Below are positions 45,601 through 56,988 of a DNA stretch of 64,000 bases, piece by piece; the first letter of the stretch is position 1; the number at the start of each line of letters is the position of its first letter. The position numbers and the translations under genes are program-made. The stretch comes from Oikopleura dioica (lineage: Eukaryota > Chordata > Appendicularia > Copelata > Oikopleuridae): contig OU015569.1 in the NCBI GenBank assembly GCA_907165135.1, positions 6,014,001 through 6,078,000 of the forward strand, read 5' to 3'. The notes under the pieces are model-generated. The model saw only the letters and a program-made list of their open reading frames with translations, made no database searches and was not told the DNA's origin.

Positions 45601-48600
45601 AGTCATGTTTTCATCATCGGCTTGGAAGACCTGATCGTTGTAAAGCCAATTAACATCGTATCCTGTTGGAGAATTGACATTTATTTCGAGCTGAAGGTCA
45701 TCTCCTTCTTTTATGGTCATATCTTCTAATTCTGAGATAACCGGAGGATTTCTTACTTCAGAGTCTTCTTCCACGCCGTTTTCGTAGGTTTCATTGGCGC
45801 TTTCTTCGACAGCGACTCGCTGTTCTTTCGTCGATGGCTTTCGCGATCCTTTTCTTCTGAGAGTACATTTTGTGAAAGAAGAACCGCGAGAGTCCTGAAC
45901 GGAAGCGACATACTCCCCGAAATCATTGCTAGTGACCTGCCGAATACGAATTTTAGCGAGTTGCCCAACTTGGCGAATAACAGTCGAACTCGGGAGTGGT
46001 CCTTCGTCAAGTGTCCATGCCACTTCGGCTTCGCTATCGAACTCGCATTGGAGCATTATGTATTCATCGATATCTGTCTCAATGTCTTCGAGTGGCTGTA
46101 AAACTCTAATAGCACTTTTAGAAACTGGAATTTGTTCCTGTTTTTCTGCTTCTTCATCATCGTTGTCGGAAACGGCGGACTCTTCACTAACAGAAGGACT
46201 CTCTTTTTCCTCTGACTCTGGCTCTGGTTCTGAGTCAAGTTCCTGTTCTTTTTCCGGCTCTGGCTCAAGAGATCTTTGTCTAAGTGAAGCAGGACTTGAT
46301 TCTTTTGACGAATTTTCCGAAGATTCATATTTTGGTGTTTCATTATATTCGACTGGTTCTGGCTCAGGGACAGACGCATGCTCAGGAGCTTTGAATCTTT
46401 CCTCCGTTTTGAGAGGAGTTGAGGAATGCACAGGCTTGGGAGATTCCTTGATTTCCGTTGTTGTTGTATTGCTTGGTGTGACATCTTGTTTGACCCGCGA
46501 GACTTCTGAGCGACGCCCCGCATGTGTTGATGGCTTTGGCAGAAATCCAACAGACGGGAGACGCGGGACCGCGCCTGCAGGTATCGTCGGATCGACTTTG
46601 ACTTTAAAAACGGTTTCTTCCAGTGCAGACGACGGTTGTGAAAGGTCTCCTGTAAAACCACCAACTTCTACAATGAGGTTGTGTTGTTGGCGACCTAGAG
46701 GGTTGCTCGCTTTCAACTGGTATCGTCCTGCGTCCTCTTTGGTAACATTGTTGATTGTTAGACTGTAAGTTAGGTCTTCGCCGTTAGACTCAATGGAGAT
46801 ACGATCCGAAGCTTCAAGTGCGACATTGTTCTTTTAAAAGTTTTGTTTTTTGAGCTCACATTCAGTATCAAAATTTTATTTCTTTGTATAGTTCAGTTTT
46901 TGCGCGATCCGCCGTGGTTAACGGTAATTCTATTTACTCAACAAAAAGTCAATACTGAATCTGCTCGAGTGATTCAAAACTATCCTTGACCCACGTCAAC
47001 TTCGGCGGTGGGTGGCCGTTCAATTTAGTAACCAGGTGCAACTGCTGGCCAGGATCGAGCTTAACATCTTTTGGTCTCAGCCTGAAACCAGGCCCCTTCT
47101 TCCGTTGGCTTGTATCTGTGTCTGAAGTTGAAATAATGTTAGGAGTACAGTTCGCAAAATGTCAACTAGTAAACAGCTCGCAGGTGTGTGACCACCGCAA
47201 CTGATAGTTTTAGTTCTCTACAAGTCTACAAAACCGCGTTCAAATAGTACCACTATTTGATTCTAGCAAGTTTTCTATCTGATGTTTTATTCCTCAAAAG
47301 CTCTCTTTATATAGGTCAGACAACTACCAGCGACCTTGGCGAATATTGAATACCTCTTAGATGGAGATATTGATATCTTCGTATATGGTTGCTGTCGAAG
47401 TTCCTACTGTCCATTTGTTCGTGCCCTAAAATAGTAAGTTCAATATTTTCTGATCCAAAGAAAGCTCTTTAGGTGAAAAATTCGCAGAGAAAGATAAAAG
47501 TTTTTGAGCGCGTGAAGAAAGCGCCTGGAAATAAAAAAGGAAGCATCACAGTTGGGTCTCTGATTCAGTCTGTCCCTCTCAGCACGTTCTGTGTGTTCAA
47601 GAAAATGCATTTGGGCACACCGCCGGAGTAATTTACAATCGTTGTATATTCCAATTCTCCAAATATTTATCTACTGACTCTATCGAGAACTGATCGACCT
47701 GATTTTAAGGCATATTCAAATCACTAATTTGATATTTTTCCTTCTATTTCATAACCCATACGTATGAGTATGAACGAAGTATAGTTCTCTGGAATGATTC
47801 TTTCCCAGGATTTTTCTACTAAAGAATTAGACATTATCTATATATTTAATTATTGATTGTATAAATCTGGCAACTCACTGGAAATATTTACCTGAAAAAT
47901 ACGAGTAAAATAAAAAACACTCTCTGTTTGATGTTTTTTTCAGCTAGGACACAAGAATTTACCCGTGAAAATAACTCAAAGAGCAAATCAAACTTTGCAA
48001 TAGGCACACAAGTTAATGCGCCCGGAATGCAAATTTACGCTTATGGAGCTGGAGGACCACGTAAATTGTAGACCTGGTCAGACTTGATCATCGAAAAATC
48101 CTGCCTAAGCCCTTTTGCAATAGATAGACTTTGCTATTCTAGGGTACACTCCGAAGTGCTAGACAAGAGATTTAGATCGGATAAAAAGCGAACCCCGCTT
48201 TATGTTATTGGCATTTATGGTAACAATGTCATGATGTATCTATTCTGAGGCGCGAAAAGGTCACCGGGATCGTTACGCCGGGCACATCACCGGAAACCAT
48301 TCTCGATAGAAGCGGCTTTATCGCCCCGTCTATGCTTGCACAGGGCAGATACTTACTAATTAAGCAGCTTTACCATGCGAGCTTTCTTCCTTGATTTCCT
48401 GCTCTCTTTCTTAGGAAAACGATTTGTTCGAAAATTTACCCGCCTTTTAAAAAATATACGCTCTGTAATTAGATAAATCATTGCTTTATTCAGCCGTAAA
48501 ACGCGCTTGAATTCTGTCTACGCACACACCTGTGGACGCCAAAAAGGCACCTCCGGAAGCGAGCCCTGGATTACAGTAATAATCGCACATGCGAATATCA

Positions 48601-50580
48601 TAGCTTAAGGCAAGTTCTCAATCTGTCGTCATTTGAACTGGCAGCTGTCAGTTCTCTGTTTAAAGAGCTGCTGAAAGCCTCTTGATCGGCAAATAACGTT
48701 AGATGCTCTCAAATACTGTTATAAATTCAGCAGATCAAGATTAGACTTGCGTAAGAAACGATTTTTCTAAGCATCGAAAAACGGTGATATTTTTTATCAG
48801 TTATTTTATAAACTCGTTCTCAGTTTCTTTTGATAGCTAAGTACTTTTAAGTTTCGAGAATTCTTCAAAGATCGCAGCGATTATAATCCAACATGTCGGA
48901 ATTGACGCAGTAAATCTTCGCCGTTTAAATAAAGGACCTCTTTGATCGGGCGTTTTGTTTATGAGCGGCGTGGTAGTAATGAATATAATTCTGATCAGGT
49001 GTGTCAGCACTCGACACCAGAAATTTACCGACACAAAGTGTCAAGTCCTTGAAGACTTAGGAGAAGCGCCCTTCAATCTTTACGGCTGAAAAAAAAATCA
49101 TTTTTTCATCTGCGGTTTTCTTGATCATCAAATTCCTTGCTGCTACTTTCATTGATAAAAAGACGGTGCCAGTGTGTCTAGCGTGTATACTGTAAAATGT
49201 GATTCTAGGGCGGCTACACGATAGTATACTGTTTGATTAATGTTCGTATAAAGCGGCGGTAAGTGCAATTGATATTCAAACAACTCCCTGTCTTTGATGT
49301 TTTAGAGGCGTTGCTTACTGTAACTTTTGTTCTCTCTGACTTACATCTAACCGTGACGGTTGCTATTTATTTCCGAAAATGTGGGGTGAAATCGTAGTAG
49401 TGTGAGCTCCTTCATAATTCTTCGGATCGCGTGAGTTATGAGGAGTTACGAGCACGCTAACGTCCATTTATAGTAGAAATGGCCGGATAAGCTCTCACTT
49501 CTCACGTATTATTCGAAAAAGTGCTCTTTGAAACTACTTTTGTTTAAGAATAATTTTGTAGAATAAGAATGAAAAATTAGTATTTTTAGTAAAAGAGTAT
49601 TTTACTGAAAATGACCTTGAATTTATCAAAAATATATTTACTAAAATATTATGCTATTACGAAATGATTTTTATACAATACGATCATAAACCCATTTTAG
49701 ATATTATAATGCGATTTATAGATATCAATGGCGCCTAAGACTCTTTAATTGGTACTCACAGTTATCGCCCTTTATTTTTGCTCGGATATTCTCTATGAGT
49801 GGCATATTGAAATGAGACCCGCTTTCGTTGAGCGCTCTTGAAAAGAGTAGCTACTCAGAGTGAAACATATTTTTATCAAATCGGTATCTATGGTTAAAAG
49901 AGCAAAAGGTCACTCTTAACGACACCTGCCATTCTGATTTAGTATGGAGGTACCAACCCCTACTTTTTCTGAAAGAATTCGATTTTTTACCTTCTCCGTC
50001 GAGAATAAGCATTTTCACTTCGTGCAGGCCGAATTCGTTCTCAGCGACGATAGCTTGAACAGGGTTTATCACTACAGAAGTCGCATTAATAAATAAAGAT
50101 TAAGCTTGAACTCATGGTTTAATCGACCACCAGCGAGCAATTTATGATATCAACCCTGATACCGAAAACGCCGAGATCAGACTCCTCAAGCTGGAAAATT
50201 GTCAATACGAATAAGTTTGTCTCTGCAACTGTGGATAAGCGCCCCTTCCGCACTGGAAGCCCGTCCTTAAATTAATTGTTCACAGATTATGTTTTGAGAT
50301 CATACCTTGAGCCAAAGGACGACTTTGGGAGATCCTGTTATCTTTGCCTCTAGTATCGATTCACTGCTGGTTCGAAAAAAAGTTATTTGTAAATCGGACC
50401 CCTCACTAATCTCAATCTACCGCCGATTTTGACTGGCGTGGCGGAAGTAAGCGCAATCGTCGGAAAATTACAAACTGGGACATCACAAGGAACAGTTAAT
50501 TCATCAATCTCTGATGTCTCCGACAACTGTCCCCGCCTCGATCTCGAGCAAAGTTCGAGTTTTACGTCAATAATCACAAA
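42648..50580 (-). CDS. Multi-Ig muscle/cytoskeletal protein with DFRxxL actin-binding motifs
   Basis: About ten Ig I-set domains can be read from N- to C-terminus: one across 50400-49985, one at 47121-46670, then five or six between 46.1 and 44.5 kb, two at 44.4-43.7 kb, and a C-terminal one at 43.06-42.65 kb. Typical blocks include VLWLKDGLPV with DLGVF, and NWLYNDQVF with EEDSGDYVVKVTNEFG. Before the last Ig lies a Lys/Pro-rich region with DFRGNL, DFRTLL, DFRNQL, DFRKSL and DFRETL. Motifs of this form bind F-actin in long/smooth-muscle myosin light-chain kinase. An acidic Pro/Glu/Ser linker (about 46.5-46.2 kb) separates Ig domains 2 and 3. No kinase or FN3 domain follows; the protein ends right after an Ig. 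The 5' start is unresolved (exons at 50580-50390 and perhaps 50830-50700). Most introns are about 40-60 bp, but one is about 2.7 kb. Confidence 0.85.
43178..43220 (-). other. GC-AG intron in the Ig/DFRxxL gene, 43 bp
   Basis: The donor AAG|GCAAGA and acceptor GTTTAG|ATG are consensus apart from the C. Removing it joins GAT CTG AAA AAG to ATG GCT CCT GAG in phase, between two DFRxxL repeats. Read straight through, the frame ends in TGA at the junction. Confidence 0.6.
47150..49850 (-). other. Large intron (about 2.7 kb) of the Ig gene
   Basis: No Ig exon could be read between the exon starting at 47121 and the exon at about 50040-49990. The sequence is AT-rich with no coding block I can support. 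A palindrome CATACGTATG lies at about 47758. It could hold small unrecognised exons or an enhancer. Confidence 0.4.
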
Positions 50581-50849
50581 CTGCTGAAAACTTTTAATTA
50601 ACCGTCTGTTATTCAGAAAACTAGCTCCTGATTTCTAATAATAAAAGCTTGTCGACAATGCCATGACTGGCGAGTTTGTGAATTATTGTCGGAAACTAAT
50701 AGAACTTTTCCTTCCGTTGATATTTTCGCGACTGCGAGTAACCTTCCGTTCCTCATTATCCGACGACTCGTCTGTCTTCTTGAGTTGATCTTTGGCAGTG
50801 TGACTTACTCTACTCCTCAAAATTCGCATTTAATACGACTGAAGCAAGT

Positions 50850-51318
50850 TCTTACTTTAAAAAAAGCCTCCTTGACTGCTCGCTAGAGCTGATAAACGCT
50901 CCACACGTGCAACTACCGACAAAACATTGTCCGACATCGCCTACATTTTTGTTGCCTCATAAATTTCCATCTTCCTTAGTTTCACAGAAAACTTATATAT
51001 TCCGAAATTGAATCTTAAAATTCTCCATAAAGAAGCGTCTACGCATCCGTGCATGATGAGCGATCTCCCGATAACGACGATGCGTCTGATAAGCTGACGT
51101 CAGAGAAGGTATTTTGGGCTGATCGGAATGAGTGGAGGTGGTGCTGGCCGGAGGGCGCGTTGGTGGTGCAGCGGCGGCGGCGATTCACCGCTGCTTTTTA
51201 CTCTCCCCGGTGAGTCCTTTTTACGAAGAGCCGCGCGAACCCGTGGTGCTGACTCCTAGTCTGATTCAGTCAATTTTTTCTCGAATGTGAATTATATTAG
51301 AGTTTTGACCTTCCAAAG
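50850..51318. promoter_or_regulatory. Shared 5' region of the Ig and plakin-repeat genes
   Basis: The two cytoskeletal genes are transcribed away from this interval. It contains a GC-rich stretch (51120-51240) with GGTGGT/GCGGCGGCGG repeats and a TTTTTA box near 51195. Transcription starts cannot be placed by eye. Confidence 0.35.
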
Positions 51319-54300
51319 ATGGCGATGTCCGCAGCATATGCCGTTTGTACGGCAGTTATATGTCTTGAGGTAACTACCGGTGAAAGCAGGCCTTTACCCT
51401 GGATAAAAAGATTGTCGCCACCCCCTGGCGACAATCTTTTGCCACTAGCCAATCACAAGTTTCGAGACTTGTAGTGGTGGCGTAACCCCGGATTTGAGTC
51501 TGCTTTCATCGGTATAACATTCATTTTTTCACTGTTTACTTAGGACTGAATGTCAATTTCTAAACTAAAAATGCAGATAATAAAATTTGGCATTAAGGTC
51601 ACCGTCATCCTCGGCCTTGTATTATTTCTCCTCCGACCCCAAAAAGACACCGCTCAGCTTCAACCAGATGCCGGAAACGTAAAGACCGAGTTCACTCCAG
51701 CTGAAGAAGAAGCGCCCGCCAGAGAAGTAGAATACAGAATTGAGTACAATGACTCGGAGCAAGATGACGAGCTCAACGAACAGGAAGACATCATTAGTAG
51801 AGGTATTCCGTCTGAGCCCGAGTCTGATACTCCTGCATTTACGACAATCGCCGCCACCATCGCGTTGCCGACCAAACCTCAGCGAAAGTCTTCAACTTCA
51901 TCTTCCTCATCCGCGTCCTCAATGCCTCCCGCAAAGGTCGACTCGCCAAAGCTCATGCGTTCAGACTCGTCCTCTTCGGCCTCATCTAATGCTGACCTCA
52001 TACCCAAACTTATTCCTGAAATGCCCGGAATTGATGAGAGTGACATTATATCTGGCGCAGACGATGTCGAGATTAACAACGGATGGCGACGAAAGGTCAA
52101 GTTGAGCTCACTTCAGAGGAGTGGTATCATCAAACGTGATCAGATTAACGACTTCCTCATTGGTGATATTTCGAAAGACAAGCTTGAAAACCAATATTCG
52201 CGCTGGCTCAAAGGAGAAGAACCTATTGCTGGTATTTTGTTTCCTGACACCGGTTTGAAGAAGTCGATATTTACGGCCCAGAAAGAAGAGTATATTTCGC
52301 GGAGCACAGCAATATCGCTTCTTGAAGCTCAAGCTGCCACTGGAAACATCATTGACCCCATCTCCGCGCGGAAGATGAGTGTTACAGAAGCAGCTCAAGA
52401 TGGCCAATTCGATAAGATATATGAGCAATGTCTACTGCGAGCAGAACGTGCTGTCACTGGCTACAAGCAAGGCGGCTACAACACACGCTTGTCAGATGAG
52501 AAGCTCTCAATATTTGAAGCGATGACGAAAGGACTTGTCGTCGAAGAACATGCTATACGACTGCTCGAAGCACAAATCGCTACTGGTGGTGTCATCGATG
52601 TTCGCAATAATCACAGAGTTCCGATTCAATATGCTCTTAAAATGGGCCTTATCGATGAGAGGATTTACAGGATTATAGCCGACAAACCAACAACAACAAA
52701 CTTCGAGGACCCTAACAGTACAAGAACGCCGCCAGAGAAAGTCAGTTACAGTCAACTTTTGGCCAACTCAATCATCGACGATGATACTGGTTTGCGACTT
52801 TTCCTGTTCCAAAAGCCTGGCTTTGAAAAGACGCAGTCACATACTTCCAGTCCGCAATCAATGCGATCAGCGAAATCGTCATCATCTTCTATTGCCAGCA
52901 TTGGATCCGTGTCATCGAAGAACAAGGATCTAGGTCAGCAAGAAGAGGATGAAATTAAACCATTCCCAGTAGATGAAGATATTCCAACAGTTGAAAAGAT
53001 TGATTCTGTCTCGACAGAGCAAGAAGTTACCGCCCTTGACGAAGGGGCTGTGCCAGTTGAAGACACAAAGTCAATCACTTCTAGGTCATCAGCAAAGTCA
53101 CTTTCTATAAAAGAGTCGGATATTCTTCAAGACGCCTCCACAACGGAAGTTGAGGATCTTGAGCAAGAGCAGTCAGAACACTCCGTCTCAGAACCTGAAC
53201 CGAAACCAGAGCGTGTGTCAGAGAAAATTGACAAGTTCAAACAGAAAATAGAGGAAGTGCAAAAGCGTGAGCGCGAAGAGGAGGAACGAGAAAGACGAGA
53301 GAAAGAAAAACAAGAGAAAGAGTCTGAGACAAAGAAGGCGAAAGTCAAAAAGATGCGTCCTGTGGATACTGAGACAGACACAGCTGCTTCAGACCTCCTA
53401 CTCAGTTCTGACGATACAGATGTTGATGGGAACCGTCTTGAACTATCGAGCATGACAACTTCTGACGCTCAGACGGACCAAGAAGTTCAAATTCAAGAGC
53501 TAGAGGAGCTTCAGAAGATGGAAACACTACTGAAAAAGCCAACTCAGATCGACGAATCAAGCTCGGATGAAGCGGAACTACAAACTGTACGTGAGCAGGT
53601 TCGCAGAAAATCTAAGCGGGAGAAAAAGAAGAAGAAGGACAAAGGCGAATCAGCCCCTGGAACACCAAAGAGTAAGTCAAAGAAAATGACTGCTACAACT
53701 ATCGACGTTGTGATTTCGGACGATGAGCCGCCAACGGAGCCTGTGGGACCAGCAAAACAACGAGATGATTTGACATTTACCACTGGATGGAGAAAACAGT
53801 GTGCAATCGTCGATCTAGTTGACGCAGGACTTATGGCAGAAAGCAAGGTAAAGAAAATTGAATCAGGCCATTTGCTGATGGCAGACGCTGAAAATGAACT
53901 ACAGCAGTGGCTACATGGAAGTAGCCCCATTGCGGGACTGCTTATCATTTCTACTGGTGAGAAAATGTCGCTTTACTCAGCTGCAAAGCGAGGCTTCTTA
54001 CGACGCGGAACAGCCATCTCTTTACTGGAAGCGCAAGCTGCCACTGGAAATGTGATTGACCCGATCACGGGCGAGTACATGGCTGTGGAAGAAGCGACAA
54101 GAAAAGGTCTTATCGACAGACAATACGAAGCGATCCTTTCAAGAGCGGAGAAAGCTGTTCATGGATACAAATCGAAATTTAGCGAAACACTGTTATCAGT
54201 TTACCAAGCTCTGCAAAAAGGAATGCTCATCGAAAATCATGCGATTCGACTTCTTGAAGCGCAAATTGTTACTGGAGGTATCATTGATCCTCATCGACAT

Positions 54301-56732
54301 CATCGGTGTCCGATTGATCTCGCAATCAAGCGGGGTCTTTTTGACGAGAAGCTAAAAGTAGTCCTTGAAGGCATCGGTGACGATACCAAGGGATTCTTTG
54401 ATCCAAACACAGAGCAGAATCTCAATTATTCTGAACTTGTGGAACAGTGTGTAACTGACGCGGAAACAGGGCTGCTGCTCCTTCCATACAAAAAGAAACC
54501 TCCTGAAGAGAAACTTTCCGGTCCACTTGCTAAGGTCTTGTTCGAGTCTGAGCTGAGGAGAAAAGTCACGCTCCAAGATGTTGTTGATGCAGATTTGATT
54601 GAACCTGAGACTCTGAGGCGATTTAAGTCCGGTGAAATGTCAGCGCACGAAGTGAAACAGCTTGTCGACTCTTTAAAAATCCACGTCGAGGGTTCCATGC
54701 CCATTGCAGGTGTAATCAATGCAGAGAATGGTCAGAGATTGTCCATTTTCCAAGCGACTCAAGCCGGGCTTATCCGCAAAGGTACGGCTTACGAGTTGCT
54801 TGAAGCTCAAGCATCTTGTGGCAAGATTGTCGACGTTCAAACTGGCCGAGTCCTGTCCGTAGAAACCGCCTCAAAGACAGGTGTATTTGACGCTGAATAC
54901 GAAGACGTCGTGATGAGAGCGAGCCGAGCAGTGACAGGCTACAGAGAACCTTTCAAAAAGGAGATTCTCAGTCTGTGTGAAGCCATCTCAAGACACTTGG
55001 TTGTCGAAAGAAATGGTGTTCGACTTCTTGAAGCCCAAGTGGCTACTGGTGGAATTATCGACATGAAATCGCCCCTAAGATTGTCGATCGAAGCAGCCCT
55101 TAGAAAGGGATTGCTCGAATCTCGACTAGCTAAGCAACTACAGGTGCTTTTATGTAAGAAACCCCCACTAAAAGAGTATTTAGGCGCGTACATCAAAGTC
55201 ATACTTCGACCCAAATACTGGTGAGAATCTCAACTACGCACAGCTTATGGAAAGGTGTATTACGGATCCTGACACTGGAATGCTTTTCCTAGAGGTTGAG
55301 GTAAGGATTAACCTGCTATTCAGAGTAATATGTTATTTTTATCATCCAGCCTACTTCTGAATCTAAAGCGAAATCGGTAATTGAACGCGGAGTTTGAGTT
55401 TTTTACAAAAAACGTTTGATCACGCTTTTGGAGAGTTCTTTATCTTGTAAAATTTAAAATAGAAATTTAAATATAAACGGATAAACGGACAACGAGCTTT
55501 TTTTCAAGAAAAGCGCGAAAATTACTCACCAAAAGCCTTGCCAGAAAATGCATGTTCCTTGACTGTGACTCGTTTTCAGTTTTTATGAACTTTTTTTCGA
55601 AGAGCACGAGTTTGGTAGCTTAGCACTGTAGTTATGGTGTAACAAGCATGAGAGAATGATTTGCCGCAAGGGGGCGCTGATAAATTGCTCAGTATTCTGG
55701 TTGAAGCTTGGAAAAAGAAGCTTCACCAGTGTATGAGTCTAAATGCAAACAAGAGCAGATTCTAGCAGCGATTTAAATTTATTCAGGCCGGTGCTGTTAC
55801 ACCCAAAGTTGGCCCCTTCGAACCAGAAGATAGAAAGAAGAAGAAAATTCGAGCTCAATCAGGTAAGGCGATTTTCTTTTACTCTTAGTCACATAGTATT
55901 TTTGCAGCTGATCCTTCGAGTCCAAAGAAAAAGAAAAAGAAGAAAGAGCAGGATGAAAGCCGAAGTCAATCTGAGCCACGCCCTTCCAAAGGTTCATTTC
56001 CATCCGATAACTTAAATCAACCTTTCCTTATTCAGACAAGAAGAAGGACAAGAAATCGAAGAAAAAGAAGCGCGAAGGAAAAGACAAGGACGACGAAACA
56101 AAGTCGACCAAGTCATCCCGCTCAAAATCCCCCAAGTCGCCCAAGAAAAGCAAATCTGACTCTCTTCAATCTCCAAAAAGCACTACATCAATCGACATCG
56201 CGCCTAGCACTCCCAAGAAGAGCAAAGAAATTCCGACCAAAGAGGAAATGCTCGGAATCGAGCCCAAGAAAGACAAAAAGAAGAAAAAGGTAACCCTATT
56301 TTTTTTCAATTTTCACAAAGTTGAAAACATAGAAGAAGGAGCGCAAAGAAGAGAAAGAAGTTCATTACCGACGGGCTTCATCTTCGGAGACAGAAAAAGT
56401 CGAGATGAAGTCTGAGACAGAAACCAAACCTAAGAAGTCGAAGAAATCAAAGAAACCCTCTAAGAAGCCTTCGAAGCCGCCGAAAATCGTCTCCAGAAAG
56501 GTATCAAGCCCTGAAAAAAAAAACAAAAACTGAGCCGTTTTGTTTTAGGTCGTCATCGTCGATCTCGATGGAAACGAGCTCTCGCTGGAAGACGCGTTGA
56601 AGTACAACTACATCGATCAAGGTAAGATAAAATCACGTCAATGATGCGACTAGAATTTAAGCCCTGGCTAACGAGCTCCAAGCGCAAGAGTACGGCGACG
56701 ACAACGACGAAGAACCGAAACTGGAAGAATAA
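51319..56732 (+). CDS. Plakin (plectin) repeat protein with N-terminal membrane segment and basic tail
   Basis: Exon 1 (51319-51369) can join in phase to 51574, or translation starts at ATG 51550. Either way a hydrophobic segment (VTVILGLVLFLL) sits near the N-terminus. A Ser/Glu-rich spacer leads to three plectin-repeat modules at about 52080-52820, 53780-54500 and 54540-55310. Their hallmarks are LLEAQAATGNIIDP, LLEAQIATGG and YFDPNT. A charged coiled-coil linker (about 53220-53700) separates modules 1 and 2. Later exons (about 55790-56732) encode a long Lys/Ser/Pro tail and a short acidic end. There is no actin-binding, plakin or spectrin domain. Plectin repeats bind intermediate filaments; membrane anchoring of them here is inference. 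AATAAA lies near 56838. Confidence 0.88.
51375..51514. repeat. Nested inverted-repeat element inside the first plakin-gene intron
   Basis: Outer arms TACCGGTGAAAGCAG (51375-51389) and CTGCTTTCATCGGTA (51500-51514) match at 14 of 15. Inside lies a perfect 15-bp hairpin (51406-51420 with 51426-51440, 5-nt loop). A shorter one, ACAAGT/ACTTGT, lies at about 51455-51472. The element starts 5 bp after the intron's GT (51370) and fills most of the intron. Confidence 0.75.
55370..55780 (+). other. Intron (about 400 bp) of the plakin-repeat gene
   Basis: Between the short exon ending AAA TCG at about 55377 and the exon beginning after ATTCAG at about 55788. It is AT-rich and shows no coding content. 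Confidence 0.5.
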
Positions 56733-56988
56733 CTCTGACTCAAAAGACCCTTTCACCTCCACTAACAAAATTCATAACTTTCGCTCAACTGGGTGTCGAC
56801 TAGCAATTTCTAATTTTAACGAAAGTTCAAATGCGAAATAAACTACCAATGTTCAAAACTTGCGTAATGATCAAAAAATGTGCAAGTGTGTTCGAGTGAG
56901 TTTTATTGAAGGGGCAGGTGTGAGATGATTGTGTATGTGATATTTTGGAACTTTTAAAACATGAACTGTACAGGCTTGAAAAGATGCT

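Noticed and set aside
45926-46768. 280-codon plus-strand ORF
   Set aside because: It is the antisense shadow of the acidic linker and Ig exon of the minus-strand Ig gene, and its product is Ser/Gly low complexity.
51550-55224. Reading the long plakin exon as stopping at 55224
   Set aside because: A 40-bp intron near 55144 restores the plectin-repeat frame (YFDPNTGENLNYAQ), which continues into the basic tail exons to 56732.
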